Shown here: one piece after another, positions 16,073-24,621 of the stretch
How positions within the stretch are numbered: the stretch's first letter is position 1
Layout of the letters: each line of letters starts with the position of its first letter
DNA from: Paenalcaligenes sp052103955
GTDB lineage: Bacteria; Pseudomonadota; Gammaproteobacteria; Burkholderiales; Burkholderiaceae_B
Direction of reading: 5' to 3'
DNA length: 64,000 bases
Assembly: GCA_052103955.1 (NCBI GenBank)
Contig: JBQELO010000012.1
Location: forward strand, 48,842 to 112,841
Program-made: the position numbers and the translations under genes
The notes under the pieces: model-generated
The model's input: the letters and a program-made list of their open reading frames with translations, nothing else
Databases searched by the model: none
What the model was told of the DNA's origin: nothing

Positions 16073-16471
16073 ATGAGCACTAGGCTAAAGCAGCCTTGCC
16101 CTTGCGGTACGGGCAAACGCTATGAGCAATGTTGCAGCCGCTGGCATCAAGGTAGCGAGTATTTACAAGCCCCTGATGCCGAGCAGCTAATGCGATCACG
16201 TTACAGCGCATTTGTGCTACGTCTACCCCAGTACTTATTGGCCACATGGCACCCTAGCACTCGCCCCACGGAGCTTGAGCTAGATGACCGTTTTACCAAA
16301 TGGGTAGCGCTAGAAATACATCATGCACACCAACATGATGACACACATGCCGACGTCAGTTTTACCGCTCGTTATAAAGAAAATGGAAAAGCGGGCCGTT
16401 TACGTGAAATCAGCCATTTTTTAAAAGAACAGGAACAATGGTTTTATGTGGACGGTCAGTTTCCTGAATAA
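16073..16471 (+). CDS. ychJ: YchJ-family SEC-C motif protein (UPF0225)
   Basis: A 132-residue protein with an N-terminal SEC-C metal-binding motif, CPCGTGKRYEQCC (Cys residues of the CxCx8CC pattern that binds zinc), followed by the YchJ signature AEQLMRSRYSAFV and a middle domain ending with FLKEQEQWFYVDGQF. Family members are about 130-160 residues, so it is full length. The molecular function is not established. It follows the membrane protein by two bases. Confidence 0.85.
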   Translation: MSTRLKQPCPCGTGKRYEQCCSRWHQGSEYLQAPDAEQLMRSRYSAFVLRLPQYLLATWHPSTRPTELELDDRFTKWVALEIHHAHQHDDTHADVSFTARYKENGKAGRLREISHFLKEQEQWFYVDGQFPE

Positions 16472-16587
16472 GTAAAAATAGAAAACCTTTATAAAATTGA
16501 CATATTCTGAAACGCGTAAGCCATCAGATTGTCAGAAAATTACGCTATGATCTTTCTGAACGTAATCTTTCTCAATGGAGAGCACTT

Positions 16588-17046
16588 ATGACAATTAAAT
16601 ACTCTGCTGCGGCACTATCTTTGGCCCTGCTGTTTAGCCCTCTTAGCCATGCAGACTCCACCGTTCCTTATGTAAACGAGTATCTGCCAGACATCGCCGA
16701 GAAAAACACTGCCGTTGCCGAGCGTTTTGTGCACTTCTTTGAGCCTGTTGCTGCCCAAGCCGACTGGATCAAAAACTTTGGCACCACGACTCCAGCCCGT
16801 TTGGTAACCGCTGGCGAAAATGAACAGAACTATCTGGTATTCCAAGGTTGCAAACCGCACGACTGCAACACACAAAGCTACCTAGTTCTGTACAACCCTA
16901 AGTCGGAACAGTTTGAAGCTGGTGCATTGCGCACAGACACCATGACCGATCAAGGCACGTTAACTGAAACCAAGATCACATGGTTGGGTGAGGCGAATGA
17001 CAGCTTGACTCAAGTGATGTGGGATGAGTTCACGCCTAGCGAATAA
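16588..17046 (+). CDS. ivy: Inhibitor of vertebrate lysozyme (Ivy) family protein
   Basis: A 152-residue secreted protein. A Sec signal peptide (MTIKYSAAALSLALLFSPLSHA, cleaved before DST) is followed by an Ivy domain. The conserved CKPHDC loop, the Cys-bridged protrusion that plugs the C-type lysozyme active site, is present in VFQGCKPHDCNTQSYLVLYN. It would act in the periplasm to protect peptidoglycan from lysozyme. An own promoter region (16472-16587) precedes it, and a bidirectional terminator follows. Confidence is high because the loop is diagnostic. Confidence 0.9.
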   Translation: MTIKYSAAALSLALLFSPLSHADSTVPYVNEYLPDIAEKNTAVAERFVHFFEPVAAQADWIKNFGTTTPARLVTAGENEQNYLVFQGCKPHDCNTQSYLVLYNPKSEQFEAGALRTDTMTDQGTLTETKITWLGEANDSLTQVMWDEFTPSE

Positions 17047-17109
17047 GGCTATCCGTGACTACTGTCTTAGCCCCTACTTACGCGATAGGTAGATCGCTAT
17101 AGCGTATAA

Positions 17110-17148
17110 AAAAGCGCCAGCTCCATAATCTAAGGAACTGGCGCTTTT
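17110..17148. terminator. Bidirectional terminator between ivy and the DadA-like gene
   Basis: AAAAGCGCCAG (17110-17120) pairs with CTGGCGCTTTT (17138-17148), with an additional TCC/GGA pairing inside. T-runs exist on both strands, so it can end both the plus-strand ivy transcript and the minus-strand seven-gene operon. Confidence 0.85.
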
Positions 17149-17189
17149 CCATTTCTTGGGCCTAGCAGACTACGCCAAAAACGCTTCTA

Positions 17190-18449
17190 TTATGAAAACC
17201 GCGTCGCAGAGAAAGGACTCACGTCCATGCAAGTCTCTGTACCGGTAATCATTTCGGCCAATAACCTGCCAGTTAATGGCCCTAAACTTAAGCCTAAGTG
17301 ATGGTGCCCAAAGCCAAACCACAACGAGCTATGCCGTGGCGCACGACTAATCACCGGCATCATGTCAGAAAAACAAGGACGCACCCCCATCCATGGCTCA
17401 GCATCTTGCCTCGCTCCTAAAGGGAATATTTCCTTCGCTTTCTGCTCCAGTTTCGCTAACTGCCTAGGCGTGGGCGGTGCAGATAAATCCGCTAGCTCTA
17501 CCCCTGCTGTGAGCCGAATACCGCGCTGCATGGGTGCTAGCACATAACCGTGTTCAGTATCCGTTACGGGCGCTGGCAATGACGGCCCTCCTGCTACGTC
17601 ATAGTGCATGTGATAGCCCCGTTTATAGCCTAGCGGTAGCGTATAGCCCAATTGCTCACACAACTCTTTAGACCACGCCCCCAGACTCACCACACACTGC
17701 TCAGCCTCTATTTCACCGCCTTCAACACTCACTCGCCACTGTTGGGTAGGCAACTGCTGCAAGCTTTTGGCATCGCCTCGGTAGAAACGCCCACCCAGTG
17801 CTAGAAACTGCTGATAATACTGTGTAGCGAGGGCCTGTGGGTCTGGGCAGAACGCCGTGTCCAACCAATGAATAGCACCGACTAGACCAGGCTGCAACAT
17901 AGGAAACTGCTGATACAGTGCATGCTGATCCAGCACCCTATAGCGCACCCCATAATGATCTAGGTTTTTGGCTGTACGAATAGCCTGCTCAAATTTTCGT
18001 GGGTTACGATACACCGGCAACCACCCCGAAGCACGTAATAGCTCAGAATCCTGCGCCCCTTCTAGTAGCGAGTGATGCTCAGCTAGGGCATGATTTAAAA
18101 AAGGCATTGTGGTATCCAGCAGGCTTTGCAAACGCTTCCCTATGGAATGCCACCAAAAATTGGCCAACCAGTTCAGGTTTCGTAAGCTATAGCCTACATG
18201 GTAGTTAAACCCGCCATATTGTTTAGTTAAGCATTTCAGCAATAACCGCACATCGGTAGGAAAGGTATAGGGCACTACCGCATTGTTGACCAACATGCCT
18301 GCATTGCCATAACTGGCTTCTTCCGCTACCCCACGCCTATCTATCAGGGCGACCTGTAGACCGCGTTTTTGTAATTGCAAGGCTGTACACACCCCTACTA
18401 TCCCAGCCCCCAGCACCAACACATCCACCGCCGCAAGTTTATTGGACAT
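17190..18449 (-). CDS. DadA-like FAD-dependent D-amino acid dehydrogenase
   Basis: A 419-residue flavoprotein of the DAO superfamily closest to D-amino acid dehydrogenase DadA. The FAD motif GAGIVG is at residues 14-19, followed by the ERR-type acidic end (IDRRG) and NAGMLVNNAVVPY. The C-terminal WMGVRPCFSDMMPVI and LWFGFGHHHLGLSLGPLTG segments are typical of DadA. The ATG at 18449 with GGGAG upstream is preferred; the 18467 start would extend the overlap with the MmgE/PrpD gene. It is the last gene of the operon and overlaps that gene by 11 nt. A likely role is oxidation of a D-amino acid product, possibly D-aspartate or a secondary amine, of the pathway; this is inferred. Confidence 0.8.
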   Translation of the reverse strand: MSNKLAAVDVLVLGAGIVGVCTALQLQKRGLQVALIDRRGVAEEASYGNAGMLVNNAVVPYTFPTDVRLLLKCLTKQYGGFNYHVGYSLRNLNWLANFWWHSIGKRLQSLLDTTMPFLNHALAEHHSLLEGAQDSELLRASGWLPVYRNPRKFEQAIRTAKNLDHYGVRYRVLDQHALYQQFPMLQPGLVGAIHWLDTAFCPDPQALATQYYQQFLALGGRFYRGDAKSLQQLPTQQWRVSVEGGEIEAEQCVVSLGAWSKELCEQLGYTLPLGYKRGYHMHYDVAGGPSLPAPVTDTEHGYVLAPMQRGIRLTAGVELADLSAPPTPRQLAKLEQKAKEIFPLGARQDAEPWMGVRPCFSDMMPVISRAPRHSSLWFGFGHHHLGLSLGPLTGRLLAEMITGTETCMDVSPFSATRFS

Positions 18450-19833
18450 CGCTAGGCTCCCACACAAAATCCGTCACAGCGTGTTGATGCGTATAGTCGC
18501 TTAGCTTTTGTAGCAATTGGTTGGTATGAGATGCCGTAAAACCTTGGCCTGCCAATAACGTCGCAAACTTATCCCTAATCTGCTCTGTAGATAATGGCCA
18601 AGCAGGCATACCTTGTGCCGCATACTGGGTAGCAACCAGTTTGCGCCCATCGTGTAACTGCACCGTTACCCTTGCCGCTTCTGGGTAACGCCATACATCC
18701 TTATCGTCTACTAGCTCGGCATCTACCTCAAGTTGTACCTTGGCTGCCATTGTTTGTAGCGCTGGAGACTGCCACCACGATGCCTCTAGGTGCTGCAACG
18801 TAAGCTCGCCACACAACGCGACCGTAGCCAAGGCAAACGGCATACTAAACTGCGCCTCGGACACTGATTTGGGAACGCCATACCGTAAACAGCTCACCAC
18901 TAACCCTGTACCAAAACAGTGGATATTGTCTACTTCATGTGCCGCAAAACCATACTCTTTCTGTAACGTTAACAGCGCGAAAATAGCCGCTTGAGTCGCT
19001 GAACATAAGGGATAAAGTTTGAAAGAAATACCGGGCTCCACAAAACGGTATGGAGCCCCCATTGCTGAGGCGGCGGTATCAGGCACGCACCCCATCACGT
19101 TCCAATGCCCAAACTGTCCACCTAAACTGGCATCACCCGCCGTCACGCCTACCTGTACTGACACCGCCACCTCTATTCCGCGTCTGGCTGCCATCCCTGC
19201 CATATAAGGTTTAGCCGTAGTACCATGGATGCTGCGCATGGCTGAGGTCATTTGCAGCGCTAGCCCTATGCTTTGCCTAATTTGCACTGCCGATAACCCT
19301 ATTAGCTTGGCAACACCTACCGTGGCCCCCACACAACCTAAGGTGGAGGTGGTCCAGTGGCCGCGCTCGTACAACTGATTACCGTACACCGCGGCAAGGG
19401 CTAACATTGCCTCTACCCCTGCTATGTAAGCGACTAATGTGGTTTGGTAGTCCAAATCTACCGCTTCTGCATACGCCCATACGGCTGGCAGTACTACCGT
19501 AGTGGGATGCAATACCCCCACGAAGCTCGTGTCATCAAAATCCAAACTGTGCATTGCGGCAGCATTCAACCATGCAGCCACTTCTGGTGGCCGTTTCTCA
19601 GCAGAACCGACCACCGAACACCTTCCACTACGGTCACCCGCAATGGCCTGCACAGCTGTCACAATACGTTGATAGCTATCGGTGTCTACTCCTGCGATAG
19701 CCACACCAAAACCATCCATTACACTTTTTACGGCCGCCTCTTTTACCGCCTCTGGTAAAGCCTCCCACGCGAGTTGCTCCACCCAGTGCGCCAGGTCATT
19801 TTCCAGTTGATGTGCCACATCCTGAGTATTCAT
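18439..19833 (-). CDS. MmgE/PrpD-family protein, candidate epimerase
   Basis: A 464-residue member of the MmgE/PrpD family. Recognisable parts are the N-terminal helical domain with VMDGFGVAIAGV, the AAMHSLDFDDTSF active-site segment (about residues 91-103) and PTTVVLPAVWAYAEA. The family includes 2-methylcitrate dehydratase, cis-aconitate decarboxylase and the iminodisuccinate epimerase of Agrobacterium tumefaciens BY6. No prpB, prpC or acnD is near. The company of an aspartase-like lyase, an amino acid ABC importer and a D-amino acid dehydrogenase favours an epimerase of an N-substituted aspartate. AAGGACAGGG before the ATG supports the start. The family call is firm, the activity is inferred. 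Confidence 0.82.
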   Translation of the reverse strand: MNTQDVAHQLENDLAHWVEQLAWEALPEAVKEAAVKSVMDGFGVAIAGVDTDSYQRIVTAVQAIAGDRSGRCSVVGSAEKRPPEVAAWLNAAAMHSLDFDDTSFVGVLHPTTVVLPAVWAYAEAVDLDYQTTLVAYIAGVEAMLALAAVYGNQLYERGHWTTSTLGCVGATVGVAKLIGLSAVQIRQSIGLALQMTSAMRSIHGTTAKPYMAGMAARRGIEVAVSVQVGVTAGDASLGGQFGHWNVMGCVPDTAASAMGAPYRFVEPGISFKLYPLCSATQAAIFALLTLQKEYGFAAHEVDNIHCFGTGLVVSCLRYGVPKSVSEAQFSMPFALATVALCGELTLQHLEASWWQSPALQTMAAKVQLEVDAELVDDKDVWRYPEAARVTVQLHDGRKLVATQYAAQGMPAWPLSTEQIRDKFATLLAGQGFTASHTNQLLQKLSDYTHQHAVTDFVWEPSDVQ

Positions 19834-19858
19834 TGCCCTGTCCTTTTAACGCTTATGG

Positions 19859-20614
19859 CTACAACACGTGGCTTAAGAATTCTCGGGTACGAGCATCCTT
19901 AGGAGCTTCAAAGAACTCTGCCGGTGCGCCATGCTCAACAATCACGCCTTTATCGGTAAAGTACACAGAACTTGCTACTTCTCTCGCGAAGTTCATTTCG
20001 TGCGTCACCAAAATACTGGTCATACCCTCTTCAACCAACTCACGTATGGTCACCAGCACTTCTTTGACGGTTTCAGGATCAAGCGCAGCCGTTACCTCAT
20101 CAAACAGCATCACGGTCGGTTTCATGGCCAACGCTCTCGCAATGGCCACACGCTGTTGCTGGCCACCGGATAATTCGCCTGGATAGGCTTTTTCTTTGCC
20201 AGACAAGCGTACCTTACGCAGCAACTCCACCGCCAACGCTTCTACTTCTGCCGCATTACGTTTCAGCACTACGGTAGGTGCCAACAAAATGTTCTCTAAC
20301 ACCGTCAGATGTGGGAACAAGTTGTATTGCTGAAAAACCATAGAAACGTCTTTGCGTAACGCAATACGGTCTTCATCTGTTTTCAGCTGATCTACCGCAT
20401 GCCCTGCGGCACGAATACTACCTGTATCTGACTTAACCAAACCATTGATACAGCGCAACAGCGTAGACTTTCCCGACCCTGATGGCCCAATAATGGCTAC
20501 TGCCTCACCCTTTTGCACATCCATGGACACACTTTCCAAGACGCGATTACTACCAAATGCTTTACTCACACTATTAATCTGAATAATAGGCTCTGTTTGA
20601 TTGGTCGCTAGCAT
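19859..20614 (-). CDS. Polar amino acid ABC transporter ATP-binding protein (GlnQ type)
   Basis: A 251-residue ABC ATPase with Walker A GPSGSGKST (about residues 38-46), Q-loop in VFQQYNLFPHLTVLEN, signature LSGGQQQRVAIARALA and Walker B VMLFDEVTAALDPE. The C-terminal MNFAREVASSVYFTDKG is typical of the GlnQ/HisP branch. It powers uptake by the two permeases encoded directly upstream, 16 nt away. A strong AAGGGGG lies before the ATG. Substrate class: polar or acidic amino acids, judging by family. Confidence 0.92.
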   Translation of the reverse strand: MLATNQTEPIIQINSVSKAFGSNRVLESVSMDVQKGEAVAIIGPSGSGKSTLLRCINGLVKSDTGSIRAAGHAVDQLKTDEDRIALRKDVSMVFQQYNLFPHLTVLENILLAPTVVLKRNAAEVEALAVELLRKVRLSGKEKAYPGELSGGQQQRVAIARALAMKPTVMLFDEVTAALDPETVKEVLVTIRELVEEGMTSILVTHEMNFAREVASSVYFTDKGVIVEHGAPAEFFEAPKDARTREFLSHVL

Positions 20615-20629
20615 GGTCTACCCCCTTAA

Positions 20630-21301
20630 TTAAGCCGTAACATATTTTTTTTCTAAACGTCGCACAAAACCAGCAATAGGCGAGCAATACACAAAGAAGA
20701 ACAACAAAACCAAGCCGTATACCGGCATCAGCAGTGCGGGATCCCCTTCCGCCGCTAACATAGAGCGTGCAACGGTTACACTGTCCTCAACGCCCACAAT
20801 GGAAATCAGTGGTGTAGCCATCATCAAAATAGCGTAAGTGTTCATCCACGGCGGCAGCATCCGTTTAACAGCCTGCGGGAAAATCACCATTCTCAGTGTT
20901 TGACGTCTGTTCAGCGCCAACGCAGATGCCGCTTCCCACTGCGCTGAAGGTATAGACTGCACCCCGCCCCGGATCACTTCCGACACATTCCCCATGACGG
21001 GCAACGACAGCCCAATAATGCCCTTTAACCATGCAGGAAAAGGAAAGCTATAACCACCTATATCGATGTAAAAAGGAAATAGAAAAATACAAAAAAATAA
21101 CAGCACCAACCACGGAGAGTTCCTAAAAAATAACGTGACATATCGTGAAAAAATACGATATGGCGCTACATGAGAAAGCTGCCCCACACCTAGAAAAACT
21201 CCTAACACAGTCCCTATAGCCATTGCCGCCATACTGACGCCAACATCCACAAGAAATCCACTAAACAATTGTGGCATCCAGTTTATTATTATCTCTGTCA
21301 T
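20630..21301 (-). CDS. Polar amino acid ABC transporter permease 2
   Basis: A 223-residue HisM-type inner-membrane permease with about five helices and the ATPase-coupling EAA loop in GGVQSIPSAQWEAASALAL. The start ATG overlaps the stop of permease 1 (ATGA), indicating translational coupling. The DNA in the 5' half is more AT-rich than that of neighbouring housekeeping genes. It forms the heterodimeric membrane channel with permease 1. Confidence 0.88.
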   Translation of the reverse strand: MTEIIINWMPQLFSGFLVDVGVSMAAMAIGTVLGVFLGVGQLSHVAPYRIFSRYVTLFFRNSPWLVLLFFCIFLFPFYIDIGGYSFPFPAWLKGIIGLSLPVMGNVSEVIRGGVQSIPSAQWEAASALALNRRQTLRMVIFPQAVKRMLPPWMNTYAILMMATPLISIVGVEDSVTVARSMLAAEGDPALLMPVYGLVLLFFFVYCSPIAGFVRRLEKKYVTA

Positions 21302-22029
21302 GCTTTACCCCACCCTGGGACACGTATGTATTTTTCAAGACGTCCCATCAAAAACACGAAACCACCTATTACTACCGCATAAAAAGCAAGTAATACAATC
21401 ATCATTTCTAATGCATTGAGCTGCTCAGACCAAATCTGTGATGATGCATACAGAACCTCTGGCACAGCAATAGCAAACGCATTAGCCGTTGTCTTAATCA
21501 AGTTCACCAAGTTGTTATTGAGTGCAGGAATACTGACCCTAAAACACAGTGGCAAGACCACTCTGGTGTAGGTTTGAAACCTGTTCATCCCTAAAGCCTC
21601 AGTAGCTTCTAGTGTGGAGGTAGGCACTGTTTCAATACCCGATCTAAAAATCTCAATATTGAAAGATCCCGCATACAAACTTAATGAAATGATTGCCCAT
21701 GTCACATTACTAAATATAGGATTAGACAAAGAAAACAAATTAGTTAATGTAGGTCCTAGAGCAAAATAGAAAAAATACAGCTGTATTAGTGGTGGCGTAT
21801 TTCTAAAAATCTGAATATAAATAGAGGTAATACGCAAACCAATTTTTGATTGACTAAAAACCAGCCATGAACCCACCACACCAATTAATACGCTGATTAT
21901 TATTGATGAAATTGAAAGATAAAAAGTATATTCAATACCTTTTAAGAACACATCCTGGTCAAACTTATCGAAGAAAATGCTTAAATTAATGCCATAATCT
22001 TCATACAACCGCAGGAAAAACTCAGACAT
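21298..22029 (-). CDS. Polar amino acid ABC transporter permease 1
   Basis: A 243-residue HisQ/GltJ-type permease. The EAA loop is visible in RSGIETVPTSTLEATEALGM and the N-terminal IEYTFYLSISSIIISVLIG begins the transmembrane domain. ATG 22029 (MSEFFLRL) is chosen over 22053 because AGAGG lies about 8 nt upstream. It is preceded by the binding-protein gene (70-nt gap) and overlaps permease 2. Codon use is AT-rich in its first half, which together with the lyase end suggests part of the operon has a different history from the flanking chromosome. Confidence 0.87.
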   Translation of the reverse strand: MSEFFLRLYEDYGINLSIFFDKFDQDVFLKGIEYTFYLSISSIIISVLIGVVGSWLVFSQSKIGLRITSIYIQIFRNTPPLIQLYFFYFALGPTLTNLFSLSNPIFSNVTWAIISLSLYAGSFNIEIFRSGIETVPTSTLEATEALGMNRFQTYTRVVLPLCFRVSIPALNNNLVNLIKTTANAFAIAVPEVLYASSQIWSEQLNALEMMIVLLAFYAVVIGGFVFLMGRLEKYIRVPGWGKA

Positions 22030-22099
22030 AAGTACAACCTCTTGAGCAAGCAAGTGCCATCGTTGAAGCCTGTATTACAGGCTTCAAACCTCATTAGCA

Positions 22100-22927
22100 T
22101 TACTTGTTTTTAAATTTTTCGTGTTGTTCTTCAAGGAAGGCGCTGGGCGTTAAGCCCCATTCCTTTTCTTTCTCAAGCAAGTATCCGGTTTTATGCCAGT
22201 CGGTAATCACGTCAACCAACGCAGCCTCAAGCGGTGTACCTTCTGTGGATTTTTGCAATGCAATCGCCCACATCTGCCAATCTTCTACGGGTAGCGGTAC
22301 CTCGTAATTTGCCCACCTACCGGACGGGTCAGCCAGCATGGCAGTCAATAATGTGCTGTCTTGTAAGAAGCCTTCACAAGAGCCGGTTAATAGTGCGGCC
22401 TGAGCTTCTGTTGAACCCGGAAAGGCTACAATTTCTGCACCGTATTTTTGCGCGACGCTACGGTTGTAATAAGCACCTTGCGTGCCGCATATTTTTTTAC
22501 CGCGCAAATCGCTCCACGACGTCACACCACTACCTTTAGGCAGTATCACTGCTGTGCCCCCGGCGTAATAATAAGGCTGCAACAAATTCAACATACGTTC
22601 ACGTTGCTCGTTACTGCTTAAGGTAGCAATCATGGCATCGATGCGCCCTTGCTGTAGAAACTCGATACGGTTAGCCGTTTGTACCGGCACTAGCTCTACT
22701 TTCACTCCCAGCTTTTCAGCCAAGGCAGCAGCCAAATCAGGCTCAATCCCCACCACATTGCCATTGGAGTCCAAAAACCCAAAAGGTCTGTAGTCGGTTT
22801 TCACGCCTACTTTAAGCACTCCTTTACTTTGGACTTGCTCTAAATTTGAAGCCTGCGCCGTCACACCCAAAGCCATCGCTATGGATAGCACTGAAACATT
22901 AGCTATTTTTTTAAAATTAATTTTCAT
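22100..22927 (-). CDS. Amino acid ABC transporter substrate-binding protein
   Basis: A 275-residue periplasmic binding protein of the family 3 (SBP_bac_3) type. It starts with a signal peptide (to about VTAQA-S) and continues with GVLKVGVKTDYRPFGFLDSN and GIEPDLAAALAEKLGV, the usual two-lobe pattern. RIDAMIATLSSNEQRERML and GKKICGTQGAYYNRSVAQKYG contribute ligand contacts; the Arg in NEQRERM is the usual carboxylate ligand. GGAGAC lies 6 nt before the ATG. It follows the lyase by 23 nt and should define the substrate of the whole operon. Confidence 0.9.
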   Translation of the reverse strand: MKINFKKIANVSVLSIAMALGVTAQASNLEQVQSKGVLKVGVKTDYRPFGFLDSNGNVVGIEPDLAAALAEKLGVKVELVPVQTANRIEFLQQGRIDAMIATLSSNEQRERMLNLLQPYYYAGGTAVILPKGSGVTSWSDLRGKKICGTQGAYYNRSVAQKYGAEIVAFPGSTEAQAALLTGSCEGFLQDSTLLTAMLADPSGRWANYEVPLPVEDWQMWAIALQKSTEGTPLEAALVDVITDWHKTGYLLEKEKEWGLTPSAFLEEQHEKFKNK

Positions 22928-22950
22928 TCTTGTCTCCAGATTTAAATAAA

Positions 22951-24366
22951 TTACTCTTTAATCACCAATGAGTGTTTTTCAAGTATATTCACAGCCTCCT
23001 CTTCACTAATTATCTTATTTTCATTAAGATATTCTATAAGTGTCATATTATTTTCTATGGATTTTTTCACCATACCACTGACTTTCTTATAACCAAAAAC
23101 AGGTACTAATGCAGTAGCAATCGCACTAGAATTTTTAATATTTATAAATGTTTTTTCTTTATTTATTTTCAAACCACTTATACATTTATAATTAAAAAGA
23201 TGAATCCCTCTGGTTAATAGCCGCAAAGACTCAAACAACCTATCTGCCACAATAGGCTCGTAGTGGTTGATCTCTAACTGACCTGCCTGTACGGCCTGCC
23301 CTATACTGCTGTCGTTACCCGACACAATAAAGGCTATCTGGCACATGCTGATAGGCTGCACAGGGTTAATTTTCCCCGGCATGATCGACGACCCGGCTTG
23401 TACGCTAGGCAGCACAATTTCACCCAGCCCCCCCACAGGCCCAGAGGACAGAATCATCAAATCATTCGCTATCTTGGCAAGCTGTGCAGCCAACACTTTT
23501 AAGTAGCTAGACAGCACAGCAAAGCTATCCAAGCTCTGCATCGCATCAAACGGTTGATCATCCGCTTGTACCGTGAATCCTACGATCTCACTAAGCTGCT
23601 CAAACACCACGCTTTTGTACCCATCACGTGCCCCAAAGCCAGTACCTATTGCTGTCCCCCCTAGTGGCAAGGTGGTCAATTCAGGCATAAACACGCTGAG
23701 TCGCTGCGATGCACGTGCCAAGCTAGCTGCGTAGCCGCCAAAGCGTTGCCCCATGCGCATGGGCTGTGCATCTTGCAAGCACGTACGGCCCAATGTCACA
23801 ACGGGGAAGAACTCAGACTCTTTGGTCTTTAAGCTCTGTACTAGCTGGTCTATTTCTGCGACAAGCGCCGGAATCATTCTGTATACCGCTAGCTTCAACG
23901 CACTAGGATACACATCGTTTGTAGACTGCGATAAATTCAGTTGGTCATTGGGATGCACGGCATCGTAGCTACCGGCCTTGTGACCTAATAATTGTTGAGC
24001 GCGGTTAGCAAGCACTTCATTGATATTCATATTTGTAGAGGTGCCGCCAGAACCTTCCAGCAACTCTACAATCAATTCGCTATCCAATTTCCCTGCAATC
24101 ATTTCCTGACATGCTTGGACAATGACCGTACAACATTCACTGGAGAGTACGCCTTGTTCATGATTTGCCAAGGCAGCTGCCCATTTACATTCCGCAAATG
24201 CTTTGACTAATTCTTTATGCTTTGCAATAGATGCCGTTCCCAAACAGAAATTCTCCATACCTCGGTATGAGTTAATTCCATATAAGGACATAGCATCTAT
24301 TGCTACCTCCCCTAATGTATCGCTTTCAATTCTTTTATTTTTTTCATCACTCATGGCTATATCCAT
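22951..24366 (-). CDS. Aspartase/fumarase-superfamily C-N lyase
   Basis: A 471-residue lyase, the length of aspartase. Conserved regions: C1 GSGGTSTNMN (about 106-115), C2 GRTCLQDAQPM (193-203) and the signature loop GSSIMPGKIN (325-334), in which Ser326 corresponds to the catalytic base of aspartase AspB. In C2 a Cys196 replaces the His found in AspB and fumarase, a residue next to the substrate pocket. It would cleave a C-N bond giving fumarate and an amine. It leads a seven-gene operon with an ABC importer, an MmgE/PrpD protein and a DadA-like oxidase, pointing to an N-substituted aspartate rather than aspartate itself. The last ~270 bp are strikingly AT-rich. Plain aspartase remains possible. 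Confidence 0.84.
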   Translation of the reverse strand: MDIAMSDEKNKRIESDTLGEVAIDAMSLYGINSYRGMENFCLGTASIAKHKELVKAFAECKWAAALANHEQGVLSSECCTVIVQACQEMIAGKLDSELIVELLEGSGGTSTNMNINEVLANRAQQLLGHKAGSYDAVHPNDQLNLSQSTNDVYPSALKLAVYRMIPALVAEIDQLVQSLKTKESEFFPVVTLGRTCLQDAQPMRMGQRFGGYAASLARASQRLSVFMPELTTLPLGGTAIGTGFGARDGYKSVVFEQLSEIVGFTVQADDQPFDAMQSLDSFAVLSSYLKVLAAQLAKIANDLMILSSGPVGGLGEIVLPSVQAGSSIMPGKINPVQPISMCQIAFIVSGNDSSIGQAVQAGQLEINHYEPIVADRLFESLRLLTRGIHLFNYKCISGLKINKEKTFINIKNSSAIATALVPVFGYKKVSGMVKKSIENNMTLIEYLNENKIISEEEAVNILEKHSLVIKE

Positions 24367-24480
24367 ATTCTGGCTACTTAATAAATTTCACCAAACCAAC
24401 AGAAAAACCTTATTGCTTGGCAAAGCAAAAGTTAACCCAGAACACCACTAGCCTATCTACCATTAAATTTTCTAATTATT

Positions 24481-24490
24481 GACTGCAGTC
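24481..24490. promoter_or_regulatory. Palindrome in the divergent lyase/LysR promoter region
   Basis: GACTGCAGTC is a perfect 10-bp palindrome 115 bases from the lyase start and 131 bases from the lysR start. LysR-type regulators bind dyad sites between divergent genes, so this is a candidate operator; a T-N11-A form is not clear. The rest of the 255-bp spacer (24367-24621) is AT-rich and holds no gene. Confidence 0.3.
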
Positions 24491-24621
24491 AGACTTATAC
24501 AAGGCGACAAAAACTAGGGTAATCCCTTGTTTATATACGGTTTTTACACAAAAATAATCGGTCCACATGAAAATAGAGTAGCCTTACTAAGCTTTTTCTC
24601 TACTCTACAAACCCTCTTGCT

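Noticed and set aside
18439..19833. 2-methylcitrate dehydratase (PrpD) of propionate metabolism
   Set aside because: No prpB, prpC or regulator prpR is near; the operon content fits an amino-acid-derived substrate better.
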